Below are positions 1 to 5,220 of a DNA stretch of 5,220 nucleotides, one piece after another (the stretch's first letter is position 1; every line of letters starts with the position of its first letter). Source of the stretch: Syntrophaceae bacterium (GTDB lineage Bacteria > Desulfobacterota > Syntrophia > Syntrophales > Smithellaceae); NCBI GenBank assembly GCA_003506745.1, contig DNYQ01000054.1, positions 2,545 to 7,764 of the forward strand. The letters are read 5' to 3'. Under the pieces are notes generated by a model. That model saw only the letters and a list, made by a program, of their open reading frames with translations, had not been told where the DNA came from and ran no database searches. Made by a program: the position numbers and the translations under genes.

Positions 1-347
1 TCCAGATCGATTTCGATGACGAAATCGAGTTTAATATTTTCTTTTTGCAGAGCTTTCCAAAGCGCCTCAGCCTGAGCCAAATTACGGGGGAACCCGTCCA
101 GCAGCCAGCCCTTCTTGGCATCATCTTCCTTCAAGCGATCCAAAATCATCGGGATCGTGATATCATCGGGAACCAGTTCGCCTCGGTCGATAAATGCTTT
201 TGCTTTTTCTCCCAGCGGGGTCTTCTTGGAAATATTCTGACGGAAAATAACGCCGGTTTCGATGTGCGGAACTCCATATTTCTTCTGAACGATCGCGCCT
301 TGCGTGCCTTTGCCGCTGCCGTTTGGGCCAAATATTAGAATGTTCAC
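1..347 (-). CDS. adk: Adenylate kinase, N-terminal 115 residues (3' end outside window)
   Basis: Adenylate kinase is cytoplasmic and interconverts ATP + AMP and 2 ADP. The frame is open to the left edge, so only the first 115 residues are visible of a family usually about 210-220 long. The P-loop GPNGSGKGTQ is at residues 7-16. AMP-site residues fall at the E. coli positions: T31, R36, R88 (in LLDGFPR, 82-88) and Q92. The segment GELVPDDITIP is at 56-66. The LID domain and its arginines lie beyond the edge. The start is GTG at 347-345, preceded by AAGGAG about 10 bases upstream and by a good promoter; no better in-frame start places the P-loop at the usual distance. The P-loop has N9 and S11 where many Adks have P and A, and the usual STGD is ETGV (30-33). 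I recall this variant from Desulfobacterota enzymes. Identity as a nucleoside monophosphate kinase is secure; adk is far more likely than another family member. Confidence 0.93.
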   Translation of the reverse strand, partial: MNILIFGPNGSGKGTQGAIVQKKYGVPHIETGVIFRQNISKKTPLGEKAKAFIDRGELVPDDITIPMILDRLKEDDAKKGWLLDGFPRNLAQAEALWKALQKENIKLDFVIEIDL

Positions 348-357
348 TTTGTTGAAA

Positions 358-365
358 CTCCTTTC
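358..365 (-). promoter_or_regulatory. Ribosome binding site of adk
   Basis: On the minus strand this reads GAAAGGAG, complementary to the 16S rRNA 3' end. It lies 10 bases before the GTG codon. It decides the GTG start, because no ATG is available nearby. Confidence 0.7.
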
Positions 366-388
366 GTAAAAAATATTAAAGTAAGTGC

Positions 389-417
389 CTTATAATGTAT
401 TGCATCTTTTTTCGCAA
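389..417 (-). promoter_or_regulatory. Sigma70-type promoter of adk
   Basis: On the minus strand, TTGCGA (417-412) and TATAAG (394-389) are separated by exactly 17 bases. This gives 4/6 and 5/6 matches to the -35 and -10 consensus in an A/T-rich spacer. Transcription would begin near 382, leaving a leader of about 35 bases before the adk GTG. The gap between the protease stop and adk contains no strong hairpin-plus-T-run terminator, so adk may also receive read-through from the protease gene. The box match is seen; activity is inferred. Confidence 0.6.
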
Positions 418-469
418 CGATAAAGATTGACCGGTGGTTTTCAAGTAATGTTTCGTTTTTAATGAGATT

Positions 470-1945
470 TTATTCAGATGCCTTTTGTTGTTGGACCGGT
501 TTCTTGTCCGGTTTTTTTTGTTTTTCGGCGGTCAATTCTTTTATTGCATCAGAAATAGCGATTGCCCTTGGTGTTCCCTGGGGGTAAAACTCGAGCGCTT
601 TACGGAAATGAAAAAGAGCGCTTTCTTTCTTTTTCTCTTTTTGAAAAGATAAACCAAAATAATAATGCGATTCACCCTGCTGATTGAGCCGTCCGTAAGA
701 CATGGCGATGTGGTAGTTGATGTCTACAGCATCAACAATCTTCTTATCCTGTAATTGGAGGAAACAATTCAAGGCGTTTTTGAAATCACCGGCGGCAAAG
801 TGCGCCTTGCCCAAAGCCAGCGTGATCTGCTCGTTTTCAGGATTGATTTTTTCCGCCTTCAGTAAATGAAAACGGGCTTGTTCAACCTGGCCCGTTTTTA
901 AATAGATCATGCCGGCGCTTTTCAAAATATCTTCATCTTGCGGCGCAAGCGTCAGGGCTTTATTCAGATGCTCCAATGCGGCATTGGTTTGACCGAGCTG
1001 CTCTTCCGTTATAGCCAGGGCATAAAGCAGATCAACGTTTCGCGGATCTTTCTTCAGGGAAGCTATCAGTTCCCCGCGGCGTTTGCCAAGGTCATGAGAA
1101 TCCGGGATGATCAGCGCCTGCATCCGCACGATATTTCCGACAATGTTTTTGGCTCCGCCGGACCGCCGATATTGCGTTTGAAGCAGGCTGTCCAGATAGA
1201 AAATGCGGTCGTCGGTGCCCGGATGCGTCAGGAAATAGGAGGGGATGGTTTTGGATATAAACTCATATTGTTTCATGATTTTGAGGAATTCAACCATGGC
1301 CGCGGGATAGTAGCCGGAATCCGCCAGGTATCCTATGCCCAGACGATCCGCTTCTTCCTCGTGGTCCCGCTGATATTTGAGGCTCATGGTCGTGGCGCCC
1401 GCCACCGAAAACATCGCCAGCGCCGCTGAGGCGTCTCCGCCGAGCAATACGCCCGCGATGATGCCGGCCAGCATGGCGATGTTGAGCTTCTTCGATTTTT
1501 CAATGATGCTGGCGACGTGCCGCGAATTGGCATGGGCAAGTTCGTGCGCCATGACGCCGGCCAGCTGGGCCTCGTTTTCCACAACGGTGATCAGTCCTTT
1601 ATTGATGTAGATATAGCCGCCGGGCGTGGCGAAGGCATTGATGCCCGAACTGTTGAAAACGGAGAAGGTGTAATCAAAAGAGGCTTTATTGCTGTGCGAC
1701 AGAATCCGGTTGCCGATTTCCGTCACATAGGTATTCAGCTTTTTGTCCTGGGACAAGAAATTATTCTGTTCCAGTTTGTCGTAAATTTCCCTGCCCAGTT
1801 TTTTTTCATCATCGATGGTAAAGGCGGACCACGCTTTCTGAGCTCCGAAAAGGATCAGGAATAGAATCAAGGCTAAAGAAAAATATTGATTTTGAATAAT
1901 TTTACACATAGTCAATGAGGCAGCCCGTTTATTGTAATGGGCCAT
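470..1945 (-). CDS. BepA-like periplasmic M48 metalloprotease with TPR domain
   Basis: A secreted zinc metallopeptidase of family M48 (491 residues from this start). E. coli BepA, of similar length, degrades or assists folding of outer-membrane proteins such as LptD. A hydrophobic signal segment lies near residues 22-34, followed by AWSA (38-41) as a likely cleavage region. The catalytic motif HELAH is at 134-138 (ligands H134 and H138, catalytic E135). E-E-E-A-D at 196-200 should supply the third ligand (E196). THP follows at 240-242, with H241 exactly 45 residues after E196, as I recall for BepA E201 and H246. Hydrophobic helices occupy 155-185. About four TPR repeats span 303-456, and the tail (472-491) is rich in Lys and Gln. 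The start is uncertain: ATG 1945 has a weak AGGT just upstream; GTG 2002 and ATG 1909 have no ribosome site. ATG 1909 would give the most typical signal peptide. It is divergent from cmk. Family call is strong; orthology to bepA is inferred. Confidence 0.9.
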   Translation of the reverse strand: MAHYNKRAASLTMCKIIQNQYFSLALILFLILFGAQKAWSAFTIDDEKKLGREIYDKLEQNNFLSQDKKLNTYVTEIGNRILSHSNKASFDYTFSVFNSSGINAFATPGGYIYINKGLITVVENEAQLAGVMAHELAHANSRHVASIIEKSKKLNIAMLAGIIAGVLLGGDASAALAMFSVAGATTMSLKYQRDHEEEADRLGIGYLADSGYYPAAMVEFLKIMKQYEFISKTIPSYFLTHPGTDDRIFYLDSLLQTQYRRSGGAKNIVGNIVRMQALIIPDSHDLGKRRGELIASLKKDPRNVDLLYALAITEEQLGQTNAALEHLNKALTLAPQDEDILKSAGMIYLKTGQVEQARFHLLKAEKINPENEQITLALGKAHFAAGDFKNALNCFLQLQDKKIVDAVDINYHIAMSYGRLNQQGESHYYFGLSFQKEKKKESALFHFRKALEFYPQGTPRAIAISDAIKELTAEKQKKPDKKPVQQQKASE

Positions 1946-1972
1946 CCTACCTGCTTTATCTCGATTAGGCAA
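1944..1972 (-). promoter_or_regulatory. Possible promoter of the M48 protease gene
   Basis: On the minus strand, TTGCCT (1972-1967) and TAGGAT (1949-1944) are 17 bases apart, each matching consensus at 4 of 6 positions. The -10 box overlaps the ATG at 1945, so if this promoter is real the protein must start at ATG 1909, with a leader of about 28 bases. The -35 box overlaps the left arm of the inverted repeat at 1968-1984. Both boxes are modest matches, so this is a candidate only. Confidence 0.3.
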
Positions 1973-1984
1973 GTTTTCCTTGCC
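1968..1984. repeat. Perfect inverted repeat between the divergent genes
   Basis: GGCAAG and CTTGCC flank a 5-base centre (TTTTC), giving a perfect 6-bp dyad midway between the protease and cmk starts. It could be an operator controlling one or both genes, or a small hairpin in the cmk leader RNA. No T-run follows on the plus strand, so it is not an obvious terminator. The dyad is seen; function is not established. Confidence 0.45.
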
Positions 1985-2025
1985 GGCGGGATTGCGGATC
2001 ACGGAAGACGGGAGATATCAAAATT

Positions 2026-2700
2026 ATGGGCAAAGTGATCACGATCGACGGTCCGTCGGGCGCCGGAAAAAGCACGGTGAGTAAGGCGCTGGCCGCCAAA
2101 CTGCAATACCTGTATCTGGACACGGGAGCGCTTTACCGGGCGCTGGCCTATCAGGCGCTGAAGAATAATGTGGACATCCATCGCCCCGATGAACTGGCCG
2201 GCTTTTGTTTGACAACCCAGGTTACGTTGGAAAATTTTGACGGTAAAATGACCGTCTATGTCAACGGGGAAAATGTGGACGACAAAATCCGCACGGAAGA
2301 GGTGGGGCTGGCCGCCTCCGCCATATCCGCCTTTCCGGTTGTCCGGGAGAAATTGCTTTCCCTGCAGCGAGAGGCAGGCGCCCGCGGCAACATTGTGGCG
2401 GAAGGAAGGGATATGGGATCGGTTGTTTTTCCCGAAGCGGATTTCAAGTTCTATCTCGACGCTGATCTTGGGGAAAGAGTTCGCAGACGGCACGGTGAAT
2501 TGACCCAAAAAAACGGGCCGGCCGAGAGGGCCGCGGTATCCAGAGACATGCAGGTCAGAGATCAGCAGGATTCACAAAGAAAAATCGCGCCTTTGATTGC
2601 AGCGCCGGACGCCGTCGTCATTGACTCGACGTCCCTGGATGTTTCACATGTGGTCGAAAAAATTCTTAAACACCTTTCAGGCGCGCCGGACGGAAGGTAA
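2026..2700 (+). CDS. cmk: Cytidylate (CMP/dCMP) kinase
   Basis: A cytoplasmic P-loop kinase that phosphorylates CMP and dCMP with ATP, feeding CTP and dCTP pools. At 224 residues it has normal length for the family (E. coli Cmk is about 227). The P-loop GPSGAGKST is at 9-17. LDTGALYRA (31-39) carries the conserved acceptor-site tyrosine and arginine. FPVVREKLLSLQR spans 103-115. EGRDMG is at 126-131, the LID-like RVRRRHGEL at 151-159, and the RDxxDxxRxxxPL signature (RDQQDSQRKIAPL) at 178-190, followed by DAVVIDST (195-202). The ATG is chosen because the VITIDGPSG strand begins at once, as in other Cmks. The GGGAG at 2010-2014 lies 11 bases upstream, a long spacing that suggests modest initiation. 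Downstream comes rpsA after 172 bp, an arrangement found in many proteobacteria including E. coli (cmk-rpsA). No terminator is evident after the stop, so partial co-transcription with rpsA is likely. Confidence 0.97.
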   Translation: MGKVITIDGPSGAGKSTVSKALAAKLQYLYLDTGALYRALAYQALKNNVDIHRPDELAGFCLTTQVTLENFDGKMTVYVNGENVDDKIRTEEVGLAASAISAFPVVREKLLSLQREAGARGNIVAEGRDMGSVVFPEADFKFYLDADLGERVRRRHGELTQKNGPAERAAVSRDMQVRDQQDSQRKIAPLIAAPDAVVIDSTSLDVSHVVEKILKHLSGAPDGR

Positions 2701-2719
2701 AAAATAAGCGTGATCCAGT

Positions 2720-2790
2720 GGGCGCCTTGGGTCTGCGACAAAAAAGTAGTGCGAAAGCGATAAAAGCATTGACAATATTGAGGGCGCCTT
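2720..2790 (+). repeat. Two direct copies of GGGCGCCTT in the rpsA leader
   Basis: Identical 9-mers sit at 2720-2728 and 2782-2790, start points 62 bases apart. The GGCGCC core is its own reverse complement, so in RNA the two copies could form a stem of 6 G-C pairs extended by G-U and A-U pairs around a loop of about 50 bases. The alternative is protein binding sites on DNA, or chance. Confidence 0.4.
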
Positions 2791-2792
2791 AT

Positions 2793-2821
2793 TTGTCTTG
2801 CTATTTAATTTTCAGTATGTT
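2793..2821 (+). promoter_or_regulatory. Possible promoter of rpsA
   Basis: TTGTCT (2793-2798) and TATGTT (2816-2821) are separated by 17 bases, each a 4/6 match, in an A/T-rich stretch. Transcription would start near 2828, giving a leader of about 45 bases. The upstream TTGACA at 2769 does not pair with a -10 box. This is weak evidence; rpsA could equally be served by read-through from cmk. Confidence 0.3.
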
Positions 2822-2829
2822 AGGCAACC

Positions 2830-2880
2830 ATGATTAAAAAATGTCTTATAAAAATTAGGGGGTATCAGGTTAATGGTTAA
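2830..2880 (+). CDS. Candidate 16-codon upstream ORF overlapping the rpsA start
   Basis: An ATG at 2830 opens a frame encoding MIKKCLIKIRGYQVNG that ends at TAA 2878-2880, five bases past the rpsA start codon and in a different frame. A weak AGG lies 5 bases before its ATG. The rpsA ribosome site is inside the ORF, so ribosomes translating it would pass over that site and terminate beside the rpsA ATG, a layout compatible with translational coupling. It has no known family and may be a chance ORF; a promoter at 2793-2821 would leave almost no leader for it. Confidence 0.2.
   Translation: MIKKCLIKIRGYQVNG
2857..2863 (+). promoter_or_regulatory. Ribosome binding site of rpsA
   Basis: AGGGGGT lies 9 bases before ATG 2873. 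It fixes this start over the internal methionines at residues 29 and 36, neither of which has a ribosome site at proper spacing. Confidence 0.7.
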
Positions 2881-4648
2881 CAATAACAACACAAACTTAA
2901 CAAACGAAAAGGAGGTTAAAACCGACGCTTCCGTTTCCGGTGCACACCAGGCGTCCATGCCGTCCAAAGAAGAGGATATGGGCTTTAAGGAGCTCTACGA
3001 ACAGAGCCTTAACCAACTGCAATATGGTGATATCGCCCGCGGCAAAGTTGTTCAGATTACCGCGGATACTGTCATGGTGGATGTGGGTTGGAAAACCGAA
3101 GGTTTTATTCCGATCAAGGAACTCAAAGACGACCAGGGAAATGTGAATATTTCCGTGGGTGACGACATAGAAGTATTTATCGACAAGCGGGATTCCGAAG
3201 GGAATCTGGTCCTGTCCCGGGAAAAAGCGGCCAAGCTTAAAGTCTGGGATGAAATCAAAAACGTCAGCGAAAATAACCTGAAAATCAAAGGGACGGTCGT
3301 GGAAAAAGTCAAAGGCGGCCTCTCTGTGGATATCGGCATCATCGCTTTTCTGCCCGGTTCACAAATCGATATCCGTCCGATAAAAGATCTGGACCAGTTT
3401 ATCGGCCAGACGCTGGATTTCCATATTTTGAAATATGACCGCAAGCGCAATAACGTGGTTTTGTCCCGACGGTCTATTGTGGCTTCCCAAAGAGAAAGCG
3501 AAAAGAAAGATACACTAGACAGCATCGCGGAAGGCAGCGTTGTTGAGGGCATTATCAAAAATATTACGGATTACGGCATTTTTATCGATCTGGGCGGCAT
3601 CGACGGATTACTCCATGTGACGGATATATCCTGGGGAAGAATCGCCAAGCCTGCGGATATTTTCCAAAAGGGTGAAAAAATTACAGTCAAAATTCTTTCC
3701 TTTGACCGTGAAAAAGAAAGAGTTTCCCTGGGTCTGAAACAGCTTCATGAAAATCCGTGGGAACATATTTCCGAAAAGTATCCGGTCGGCGCCCTGGTTC
3801 AGGGCAAAGTGGTTAATCTGACGGATTACGGCGTATTTATCGAACTGGAGCCGGGCGTCGAAGGTCTGGTTCATATCTCGGAAATGTACTGGACGCGGGA
3901 AATCAAGCATCCGTCCAAAGTGCTGAATGTCGGCGATAGGGTGAACGTGGTGGTGCTGGAAGTTAATCCGGAGGCAAAGCGCGTGTCGCTCAGCCTGAAG
4001 CAGACGACGGCCAATCCCTGGGAAAAGCTGAAAGAAAAATATCCGGTCGGCGCGGTGGTCAAGGGTCTTGTGCGCAACATCACCAATTTCGGCGTCTTTA
4101 TCGGCATTGAAGACGGCATTGACGGTCTGGTTCATGTGTCGGATATTTCCTGGAAGCACCGGGTCACCCATCCCTCCGAATATTTCAAGAAGGGACAGGA
4201 GGTCGAAGCGGTTGTTTTAAATATTGACGTGGACAATGAGAAATTCTCTCTGGGCATCAAGCAGATTGAAAAGAATCCCTGGGAGGAACTGCCGCAAAAA
4301 TATGCGCCCGGCAGCGTGGTGACGGGCAAGATAACAAACTTTACCGACTTCGGGATCTTTGTGGAAATCGAAGACGGCATCGAGGGCCTGGTTCATATCT
4401 CGGAGATCAGCCAAAAGCGCGTGAAATCATCGGCCGAACTGTATAATATCGGCGATACCGTGTCTGCCGTGGTCAAGAGCATCGATATCAAAACCAAGAA
4501 AATCCGCTTAAGTATCAAGGAAATGGAAGCGCCGTCGCCGGTTCAGACACCCTCTTCCAGTCAGTATATTAACAATCGTGAAAATATCGGTTCGACGCTT
4601 GCCCACGCGCTGGCCGACGTAAAAATCGGCAACCAGCACAAGGAATAA
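2873..4648 (+). CDS. rpsA: 30S ribosomal protein S1, six S1 domains
   Basis: S1 sits on the 30S subunit, binds A/U-rich mRNA leaders and helps unfold them for initiation. The protein has 591 residues, somewhat longer than E. coli S1 (557) because of a polar, Asn-rich N-terminal extension (about 1-36) and a Ser/Pro-containing tail (about 552-591). Six S1 OB-fold units are visible: 52-119, 135-201, 220-290, 305-377, 392-464 and 479-551. The first two are divergent, as expected for the ribosome-binding half. The last four carry the TDYG(V/I)F-type strand and the GL(V/L)H(V/I)(S/T)(D/E) motif typical of RNA-binding units. Linkers with NPWE at 294, 381 and 468 recur exactly every 87 residues. The family also includes IspH-S1 fusions and short S1-like proteins, but the six-domain layout and cmk neighbour make rpsA clear. 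sppA follows after 3 bp. Confidence 0.98.
   Translation: MVNNNNTNLTNEKEVKTDASVSGAHQASMPSKEEDMGFKELYEQSLNQLQYGDIARGKVVQITADTVMVDVGWKTEGFIPIKELKDDQGNVNISVGDDIEVFIDKRDSEGNLVLSREKAAKLKVWDEIKNVSENNLKIKGTVVEKVKGGLSVDIGIIAFLPGSQIDIRPIKDLDQFIGQTLDFHILKYDRKRNNVVLSRRSIVASQRESEKKDTLDSIAEGSVVEGIIKNITDYGIFIDLGGIDGLLHVTDISWGRIAKPADIFQKGEKITVKILSFDREKERVSLGLKQLHENPWEHISEKYPVGALVQGKVVNLTDYGVFIELEPGVEGLVHISEMYWTREIKHPSKVLNVGDRVNVVVLEVNPEAKRVSLSLKQTTANPWEKLKEKYPVGAVVKGLVRNITNFGVFIGIEDGIDGLVHVSDISWKHRVTHPSEYFKKGQEVEAVVLNIDVDNEKFSLGIKQIEKNPWEELPQKYAPGSVVTGKITNFTDFGIFVEIEDGIEGLVHISEISQKRVKSSAELYNIGDTVSAVVKSIDIKTKKIRLSIKEMEAPSPVQTPSSSQYINNRENIGSTLAHALADVKIGNQHKE
3776..4528 (+). repeat. Coding tandem repeat: S1 domains 4-6, 87-residue period
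   Basis: Within rpsA, units beginning KYPVGALV (residue 302), KYPVGAVV (389) and KYAPGSVV (476) are spaced by exactly 87 codons (261 bp). Each contains an OB-fold strand pair, the GLVHIS-type motif and, in the first two, a closing NPWE linker. Domain 3 is about 85 residues ahead of domain 4. This reflects ancient domain duplication; DNA identity between units is only partial. Confidence 0.85.
4640..4644 (+). promoter_or_regulatory. Ribosome binding site of sppA
   Basis: AAGGA lies at the very end of rpsA, 7 bases before ATG 4652. Its position within the last rpsA codons implies that sppA translation is linked to the rpsA message. Confidence 0.65.
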
Positions 4649-4651
4649 GGC

Positions 4652-5220
4652 ATGAGAAAACATCCTGTCATTTTGGGACTGGTTTTACTGATTGTGCTTT
4701 GCGTTGTTTTATATCTTTTCTTTTATCAAGCCGGTTTACAGTCCGGAAGCGCCCGCACGCAAGGTTTTTCCCTGAATGACAAAATCGGCGTGGTGCCTGT
4801 TGAAGGCGTGATCAGTGATTCACAGGAAATCATTGAATACCTTGATGAATTTGGCGAAGACGGCGCCATCGTTGCCGTGGTTGTTCGCGTGGATTCCCCC
4901 GGCGGAGGCGTTGCCGCATCGCAGGAAATCTATGACGCCATCGTGGCGCTCAAGAAAAAGAAAAAAGTGGTGGTGTCGATGGGATCCGTTGCCGCATCCG
5001 GCGGTTTGATGATTGCCTGTGCCGGGGATAAAATTGTGGCCAATCCCGGAACCATCACCGGCAGCATTTCGACCATCTGGCACTCCGCCAATGTCGAGGA
5101 ACTCCTGAAAAAAGTCGGCGTGAAATCGACCGTTGTCAAAAGCGGCCGGTATAAGGACATCGGATCCCCCGTGCGCGAAATGACGCCTGAAGAAATCGCG
5201 ATCATTCAGGAACTGGTTGA
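4652..5220 (+). CDS. sppA: Signal peptide peptidase SppA (S49), N-terminal 189 residues
   Basis: A membrane-anchored serine protease of family S49 that degrades signal peptides left in the membrane after secretion. The frame is open to the right edge, so the C-terminus is missing; short-form (36-kDa-type) SppA proteins are roughly 290-330 residues. An N-terminal membrane anchor spans about 6-25 after a basic MRKH start. Then come IGVVPVEGVI (45-54), the DSPGG motif (81-85), GSVAASGG (111-118) with the catalytic S116, NPGTITGSI (131-139), and SGRYKDIGSP (164-173) with the general-base K168. The Ser-Lys distance of 52 equals that of the B. subtilis Ser147/Lys199 dyad, which supports an active enzyme. 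L119-M120 replace the common YY after ASGG. The start is ATG 4652, 3 bp after the rpsA stop, so it is co-transcribed with rpsA. SohB is an alternative S49 member but usually differs in its N-terminal region. Confidence 0.95.
   Translation, partial: MRKHPVILGLVLLIVLCVVLYLFFYQAGLQSGSARTQGFSLNDKIGVVPVEGVISDSQEIIEYLDEFGEDGAIVAVVVRVDSPGGGVAASQEIYDAIVALKKKKKVVVSMGSVAASGGLMIACAGDKIVANPGTITGSISTIWHSANVEELLKKVGVKSTVVKSGRYKDIGSPVREMTPEEIAIIQELV

Larger units (their letters stand above)
2701..2872 (+). other. cmk-rpsA intergenic region / rpsA leader
   Basis: These 172 bases contain no conserved protein gene. Seen here: two copies of GGGCGCCTT (2720-2728 and 2782-2790) whose GGCGCC cores can pair with each other; a perfect TTGACA (2769-2774) with no convincing -10 box at the right distance; a candidate promoter at 2793-2821; a 16-codon ORF at 2830-2880; and the rpsA ribosome site. 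The final 70 bases are A/T-rich, as is typical of rpsA leaders. E. coli S1 represses its own mRNA through the leader; whether that applies here cannot be told from sequence alone. Confidence 0.6.

Noticed and set aside
391..396. TATAAT on the plus strand
   Set aside because: No -35 box lies 16-18 bases upstream on that strand and no plus-strand gene follows. It overlaps the minus-strand adk -10 region, which explains it better.
495..519. Terminator-like hairpin on the plus strand: ACCGG-N8-CCGGT followed by eight T
   Set aside because: It lies inside the protease coding region, where it encodes the Lys-Pro-rich tail, and points away from that gene's direction of transcription. No plus-strand gene ends here, so it is most likely a by-product of the Lys-Lys-Pro codons.
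938..1429. 163-codon open frame on the plus strand across the protease gene
   Set aside because: It is antisense to the TPR and catalytic regions of a clear M48 protein, with no domain of its own.
1999..2508. 169-codon open frame on the minus strand across cmk
   Set aside because: It is antisense to the conserved P-loop and EGRDMG motifs of cmk and has no family signature.
2769..2774. Perfect TTGACA as the rpsA -35 box
   Set aside because: No sequence resembling TATAAT sits 15-19 bases downstream; the T-rich boxes nearby are 27 or more bases away.
3608..4171. 187-codon open frame on the minus strand across rpsA
   Set aside because: It is antisense to conserved S1 domains, rich in Phe, His, Arg and Asp in a pattern that mirrors the S1 repeats, and has no recognisable domain. 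It is a shadow of rpsA.
4951..4967. A-rich lysine run in sppA as a programmed frameshift site
   Set aside because: The A runs are not in the X-XXY-YYZ register for the sppA frame, and the conserved SppA motifs continue in the same frame on both sides.
1..5220. A new defence, mobile or biosynthetic system in the window
   Set aside because: All five main coding regions belong to well-known housekeeping families with intact key residues in the visible parts. No mobile-element ends, phage genes or spacer-repeat arrays are present.

Overview
The window looks like a chromosomal housekeeping region of a Gram-negative bacterium. It resembles a Desulfobacterota/'Deltaproteobacteria' member, possibly near Syntrophales. 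Three things suggest this: the adenylate kinase has the GPNGSGKGTQG-type P-loop I associate with that group; the order cmk - rpsA - sppA is one I recall from it; and the M48-TPR protease resembles the periplasmic, outer-membrane-linked protein BepA. The lineage is inferred from protein flavour only and was not tested by a search. Base composition is moderate and similar across all genes. I see no insertion sequence, phage gene, tRNA, rRNA, CRISPR array or sign of recent transfer.

Layout: two genes lie on the minus strand on the left. They are adk, with its 5' part at 1-347 and the rest beyond the left edge, and a secreted BepA-like M48 metalloprotease with a TPR domain at 470-1945. The 122-bp gap between them holds a good sigma70-type promoter for adk (TTGCGA-17-TATAAG). 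A compact 80-bp divergent region (1946-2025) with a perfect 6-bp inverted repeat separates the protease from the plus-strand genes. These are cmk (CMP kinase, 2026-2700), a 172-bp leader (2701-2872), rpsA (ribosomal protein S1, six S1 domains, 2873-4648), and sppA (signal peptide peptidase, starting at 4652 and cut by the right edge). rpsA and sppA are separated by 3 bp and are almost certainly co-transcribed.

Functionally, the window combines nucleotide monophosphate kinases (adk, cmk), a translation factor (S1) and two envelope proteases (BepA-like, SppA). No stretch of 300 bases is without a gene. I found no new multi-gene system. The points most worth checking are regulatory: the inverted repeat between the divergent genes, and the rpsA leader, with its repeated GGGCGCCTT element, a 16-codon upstream ORF overlapping the rpsA start, and a strong Shine-Dalgarno-like sequence just inside the rpsA coding region.
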